A stretch of DNA of 10,094 nucleotides from Lonsdalea britannica. Its GTDB lineage: Bacteria; Pseudomonadota; Gammaproteobacteria; Enterobacterales; Enterobacteriaceae. Numbering within the stretch: the first letter of the stretch is position 1; every line of letters begins with the position of its first letter. Both the position numbers and the translations under genes were made by a program. The notes beneath the pieces were generated by a model. The model had not been told where the DNA came from. It saw only the letters and a list, made by a program, of their open reading frames with translations, and made no database searches. Below are positions 7,206 through 10,094 of the stretch, in pieces. Where the stretch lies: contig NZ_CAMKXG010000124.1 of NCBI RefSeq assembly GCF_946477055.1, forward strand, positions 1 to 10,094, in the 5' to 3' direction.

Positions 7206-8249
7206 ATGAACCTGACGGTGGCGACACTCATCGAACGCCTAAAAAAACAGCTTGGATGGCTATGTTTGGCGGCGGGCGTTTTTTTTTCCCCGACAACCTT
7301 TGCCACGTTGTGTAATACGGCAACCGGCTCGCCAGTGAGTTATGACTTTGATTTCAATTTTTCCTCGCAGCAAAACTATGTCGGCTACACCACCGGCTGG
7401 AATCAGAAGTCGGACAGCGGCTCCTATGTGATCAGCGGGGGATGCAATAACAAAGACACCGTTTACTACACCGCTCAGGCCGGTTCGGCGCTGAGTTTCT
7501 CTTTCTCGGACGGCTCCGCCAACTGGTACGACATCACCGGCAATGATTATTTGCAGATTGCCTCGCGGATCTATGTCTACAACGCTTCCGGCAGCAGCAC
7601 TTACCATAATGTTCCATTTACCGACTTATCGAATAACTGCAATGGAAAGTGCGGCGGGACGGCAACGACGGGCAGTCGGGTACAGGTCAGTTTCCGTATT
7701 AAACGCAAGTTTGTCGGCATGACGACGCTGCCGTCGATCCCGGTTTTTTACTTATACGGCAATCAGGGCGGAACGGGGCAGGGCACCGGCTCTCCGCTCG
7801 TGGTCGGATACCTGAGCGGCACGATGACGGTGCCGCAAAGCTGTGAATTGAATGCTGGGCAGGTAATCGCCATCGACTTCGGCAATATCTCCACCGGCGC
7901 GTTTAAAACCGCGGGTGCCAAGCCTGACGGCGTCAGCGCCGTGACCCGCACGATCGCGATTGCCTGCAATGGCATTGAGGCCCAGTCCAATTTGTCGCTG
8001 CGCGTGCAGGCCGATACGGTGTCGGGCAATGCGATTGTCTCGAATAACAGCGACGTCGGTTTTGTGGTGACCAATAGCAGCGACAGTGCGCTGACGCCGA
8101 ACAATATCTCCAGCGTACTGCCTTTCACGCTGGACAGTAATGAAAGCGCCAACGTCACGGTGAAAGTTTATCCGGTCAGCGTGACCGGCAATACGCCGCA
8201 GGCGGGCGTCGTCACCGCGTTGGCCTACCTGCGCGTCGATTTTGATTGA
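7206..8249 (+). CDS. Two-domain fimbrial adhesin (adhesin 2)
   Basis: A 347-residue secreted protein. The signal peptide (1-33) ends SPTTFA, and the mature chain starts TLCNTATGSPVSY. The N-terminal domain has cysteines at 36, 80, 145 and 149, probably two disulfides, and aromatic-rich segments such as WYDITGNDYLQIASRIYVY. A pilin domain starts near residue 212 (SCELNAGQVIAIDFGNISTGA), with Cys213 and Cys254. The layout matches adhesin 1, but the N-terminal domains share no evident similarity, so the receptor is probably different and is unknown. The C-terminus reads YLRVDFD: the usual penultimate Tyr is Phe. ATG 7206 is preceded by AAGGA at 7192-7196, and an in-frame GTG at 7203 is equally plausible. 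A7 and T9 runs fall in the signal-peptide coding region. It is set apart from pilin 1 by a terminator-like hairpin but reads directly into pilin 2. Confidence 0.85.
   Translation: MNLTVATLIERLKKQLGWLCLAAGVFFSPTTFATLCNTATGSPVSYDFDFNFSSQQNYVGYTTGWNQKSDSGSYVISGGCNNKDTVYYTAQAGSALSFSFSDGSANWYDITGNDYLQIASRIYVYNASGSSTYHNVPFTDLSNNCNGKCGGTATTGSRVQVSFRIKRKFVGMTTLPSIPVFYLYGNQGGTGQGTGSPLVVGYLSGTMTVPQSCELNAGQVIAIDFGNISTGAFKTAGAKPDGVSAVTRTIAIACNGIEAQSNLSLRVQADTVSGNAIVSNNSDVGFVVTNSSDSALTPNNISSVLPFTLDSNESANVTVKVYPVSVTGNTPQAGVVTALAYLRVDFD
7279..7287 (+). repeat. T9 homopolymer inside the adhesin 2 signal peptide
   Basis: Nine consecutive T, read as part of GTT TTT TTT TCC, encode the hydrophobic core of the signal peptide. 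A run of seven A lies 31 bases upstream at 7241-7247. Slippage by one base at either run would stop production of the adhesin. In this copy the frame is open. Confidence 0.6.
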
Positions 8250-8265
8250 GGGAGGGATAATATTC

Positions 8266-8817
8266 ATGTCGCCGGATAATTTTCGCGGTCTCGCCACCGC
8301 CGCTTTCATTGTGCAGGCCGTTGGGCTGTGGGGATGTTTACCGTCCGCTCGCGCGGATCTGGGATCGACCAACCTCCAGCTCAGCGCGACGCTGGTGTCC
8401 AACAGCTGTTCAGTCAGCGTGGGGTCGCAGGAGCAAACCGTGAATATGGGCACGCTGGCGACCAAGCAGTTCGCCGTCAATAAGACAGGCGCAGCCCCGG
8501 TACGATTCGTGGTGAACTTGGAAAGCTGCGGTTCGGCGGCGTCTTCGGTCACCGCCACTTTCTCCGGCACGGCGGATGCGAACGATTCGACGCTGCTGGC
8601 GCTCAACTCGGGGAGCACCGCGACGCACGTGGGGATCGCCATTTTGGATAAGGATCGTCAACGCATCCCGCTTGGCAACGCCAGCGAGCAATATCCGCTC
8701 ACTGCCGGCGCCAGCAACGCGCAGCTGGTGTTTTATGGTCAATACATCGCGACGCAAAGCAGCGTCACCGCAGGCACCGCCAACGGCGATGTGACCTTTA
8801 CTTTGAGTTATCTGTAA
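8266..8817 (+). CDS. Minor fimbrial subunit (pilin 2)
   Basis: A 183-residue pilin with a signal peptide (1-30) ending PSARA and a mature start DLGSTNLQLSATLVSNSCSVS. Cys48 and Cys88 give the pilin disulfide, and the chain ends TFTLSYL with a penultimate Tyr. I chose ATG 8266 because GGAGG at 8251-8255 precedes it by ten bases. The upstream TTG at 8242 would overlap the adhesin 2 stop and add IEGGIIF, which is less natural. It follows adhesin 2 by 16 bases and is likely cotranslated. Its similarity to pilin 1 is high in the C-terminal half and drops in the donor strand and middle part, so the two copies probably differ in which neighbouring subunit they contact. An adaptor role is inferred from its position. 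Confidence 0.88.
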   Translation: MSPDNFRGLATAAFIVQAVGLWGCLPSARADLGSTNLQLSATLVSNSCSVSVGSQEQTVNMGTLATKQFAVNKTGAAPVRFVVNLESCGSAASSVTATFSGTADANDSTLLALNSGSTATHVGIAILDKDRQRIPLGNASEQYPLTAGASNAQLVFYGQYIATQSSVTAGTANGDVTFTLSYL

Positions 8818-8825
8818 GCGCGCAC

Positions 8826-8859
8826 GACCGGCGGCGACGGCGTCGTGCCGCCGCCGGTC
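8826..8859 (+). terminator. GC-rich hairpin at the operon end
   Basis: GACCGGCGGCG (8826-8836) and CGCCGCCGGTC (8849-8859) are perfect 11-bp inverted repeats around a 12-base loop, starting nine bases after the pilin 2 stop. No T-tract follows directly; the nearest T-rich stretch is the CTTTTCTCTT around 8885. It may therefore mark or protect the 3' end of the message rather than be a classical intrinsic terminator. Confidence 0.55.
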
Positions 8860-9296
8860 CGACCGTGACCGCTCTTCGTTCCCGCTTTTCTCTTCCCGCC
8901 TGTGTCCTGTCGCCGCCTGCCTGAGGGAGGCGTACGTGACGCCGACGCGGCTCTGGTATCCCCGGCGTTAATGGCATAAGGTTTAAGACGTTTGCCGCTC
9001 TCAGAACGCGTAAGCGCTCTCATGCTTGTTGTCGTCTGGCCATCTTCCGATGGCGTGCGCCTTCTCACATGAACGAGGCGGCTTGTGACGCATGGCGTGC
9101 GATAGCCCCCGGGCAACGACGCGTCCCCCCTACTTGATAAGGAATCTGATGATGACCTCTCTGCTTTTCATTCTTCGAATTATTCTGCGGTAATTCTCAT
9201 TTAGTGCGATTGTCGTGATTTTTTGTCAACTTGATGAAAGTGAAAACGGCTTAGATGCCAGTCAGCGCTTTAGTATCAAAATTAGAGATGTCGAAT
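8860..9296. other. Intergenic region between the fimbrial operon and the exporter gene
   Basis: No convincing gene is seen. The left two thirds are GC-rich, and composition changes to AT-rich near 9140. A small hairpin GCCATC-TTCC-GATGGC lies at 9039-9054, and the 10-mer ATGGCGTGCG occurs at 9050-9059 and 9092-9101. A minus-strand open frame at 8808-9116 is Arg- and Thr-rich without domain character and looks spurious. The short open frame at 9149-9193 is listed separately. The promoter for the exporter gene should lie in the AT-rich part (about 9165-9280), but no clear -35/-10 pair stands out. Confidence 0.5.
9149..9193 (+). CDS. Possible 14-residue hydrophobic leader peptide
   Basis: The frame reads MMTSLLFILRIILR and then TAA. 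It has a good Shine-Dalgarno, AAGGA at 9139-9143, five bases before the first ATG and eight before the second. It lies about 100 bases upstream of the exporter gene, at the switch from GC-rich to AT-rich DNA. It could be a leader peptide, a tiny membrane peptide, or the remnant of a larger gene. The SD context TAAGGAAT also precedes fimA. The evidence is only the SD and the hydrophobic content. Confidence 0.25.
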   Translation: MMTSLLFILRIILR

Positions 9297-9887
9297 ATGG
9301 AAATTTATAACTACATTGCCTTCTTCATTTTTTCTTTCGTCGCCAGTATTACTCCAGGACCGGCTAATATCGCGATATTCAGCCAGTCATCAAAAAGCGA
9401 TTGGAAGAAAACGATTCCTTTTTCCCTAGGTATTACGACGGGTTTTGGTGTGGTTCTTTACGCCAGCGCATATATTTATTTGTCGGGAGCTAAGGCAGAT
9501 GAAAGAATTATGTATCTTCTGAAAATAGTAGGCTCGATTTATTTGTTGTGGATAAGTTATCAGATTATTCGATCCAGTGCTGACTTGCCCTCAGAAGAAA
9601 ATAAACCGACGCTCTCTTTCTCCAGTGGATTACTTATTCATCCATTGAGCTATAAGGCTTGGTTGTTCGCTATTCTTTCCTATAGTTCTTTTGTCGCAAG
9701 CGCATACCAACAACACATCGTCGTTTATGCTGTCCTTTTTTTCATCTCTTCCATCATCTCATTGATACCCTGGATGGCGCTGGGGCATATCGCAGGGCAC
9801 TATTTAAGTTCTAGAAAAATAGAGTTGATCAATAAGATATCTGGTTGGACGTTAATCATTCTGGTGATCTATGTATGGGTCATCTAG
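9297..9887 (+). CDS. LysE/RhtB-family amino-acid exporter
   Basis: A 196-residue inner-membrane protein, near the family norm of about 200. The N-terminus MEIYNYIAFFIFSFVASITPGPANI carries the LysE-family signature, with TPGPAN at residues 19-24 at the end of the first helix. About six hydrophobic segments follow, including MYLLKIVGSIYLLWISYQII and the C-terminal ISGWTLIILVIYVWVI. Family members export amino acids such as lysine, threonine or homoserine using the proton gradient; the substrate here cannot be told. I chose ATG 9297 because it matches the family N-terminus and TAGAGA lies eight bases upstream. ATG 9255 and 9288 are in frame and would add 14 and 3 residues. The gene is clearly more AT-rich than the operon, which suggests a separate origin. 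It has no evident part in fimbria assembly. Confidence 0.85.
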   Translation: MEIYNYIAFFIFSFVASITPGPANIAIFSQSSKSDWKKTIPFSLGITTGFGVVLYASAYIYLSGAKADERIMYLLKIVGSIYLLWISYQIIRSSADLPSEENKPTLSFSSGLLIHPLSYKAWLFAILSYSSFVASAYQQHIVVYAVLFFISSIISLIPWMALGHIAGHYLSSRKIELINKISGWTLIILVIYVWVI

Positions 9888-9980
9888 CTGATCCAAAGTG
9901 TGTTGGTTTGCGTATCCCTGGGCAATGATGGCTATCATGGCATCATTGGGAGGAGCACTATCTGTCCAGGCAGAGGCCCA

Positions 9981-10049
9981 CAGCTTAGCCTGTTTAAGGG
10001 CAAAAACAATCTGCTCTTCAGTGAATCGTGATCTTTTCGTCGGCACCAC
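9981..10049 (-). pseudogene. 5' fragment of an IS3-family transposase orfA
   Basis: On the minus strand, GGAGG precedes a GTG at 10049, and translation gives MVPTKRSRFTEEQIVFALKQ. KRSRFTEEQIVFALKQA is the typical start of IS3-family OrfA, the helix-turn-helix DNA-binding protein. After about 23 residues (AKL) the sequence no longer resembles the family: the expected continuation with the helix-turn-helix core is absent and an unrelated stretch begins. The gene is therefore cut at about 9981. The flanking DNA up to 10094 probably belongs to the same element, whose terminus may lie beyond the window. Confidence 0.75.
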
Positions 10050-10094
10050 CTCCGTTCAGGGGAGTGTTTATCATGCCGAAATTCTGTTTCTGAA

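Noticed and set aside
6358..7227. A 289-codon open frame on the minus strand across pilin 1
   Set aside because: It lies opposite a clear pilin gene, is Arg-rich with no domain character, and arises from the GC-rich codon pattern of the + strand gene.
7752..8642. A 296-codon open frame on the minus strand across adhesin 2 and pilin 2
   Set aside because: It is a shadow of two well-supported genes and shows no signal peptide, motif or ribosome binding site.
8808..9116. A 102-codon minus-strand frame after the operon
   Set aside because: Its low-complexity Arg/Thr/Gly composition, the absence of an SD and its overlap with the GC-rich hairpin indicate a chance frame.

Overview
The window carries a chaperone-usher (type 1-like) fimbrial operon from a gammaproteobacterium, almost certainly a member of the Enterobacterales. 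The major pilin, chaperone and usher all resemble the Escherichia coli FimA, FimC and FimD proteins. The IS630-type and IS3-type transposase remnants at the two ends also fit enterobacterial accessory DNA. A plant- or insect-associated genus (Pectobacteriaceae or Sodalis-like) is possible, but I cannot fix the genus from the sequence.

Layout, left to right. Positions 1-473 hold the 3' half of an IS630-family transposase gene broken by at least three frameshifts. Positions 474-1115 are a long AT-rich leader without a convincing gene; it contains an AT-rich palindrome (866-890) and a strong hairpin (979-1011). The operon then runs entirely on the + strand: fimA (major pilin, 1116-1667), an intrinsic terminator, fimC (periplasmic chaperone, 1886-2590), fimD (outer-membrane usher, 2701-5361), a two-domain adhesin (5361-6434), a minor pilin (6442-6972), a 230-base gap with a terminator-like hairpin, a second and different two-domain adhesin (7206-8249), and a second minor pilin (8266-8817) that is a close paralogue of the first. 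A GC-rich hairpin (8826-8859) follows the last stop. Positions 8860-9296 hold no convincing gene apart from a possible 14-residue peptide. A markedly more AT-rich gene for a LysE/RhtB-family exporter lies at 9297-9887. The right edge holds the 5' end of an IS3-family orfA on the minus strand, joined to unrelated sequence at about 9981.

How the genes would work together: all pilus subunits have Sec signal peptides and enter the periplasm. FimC folds and caps them by donor-strand complementation, FimD threads them outward, and FimA forms the rod. The terminator after fimA would let the major pilin be made in excess over the assembly and tip genes, as is usual in such operons. The unusual part is the 3' end. 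The familiar fimF-fimG-fimH set is replaced by two successive adhesin-plus-pilin pairs, with unrelated adhesin domains but closely related pilins. This suggests duplication of a tip module, or capture of a second one, so that one rod and usher could carry two alternative tips. The operon has IS debris at both ends and an AT-rich exporter gene beside it, so the locus looks like accessory DNA.
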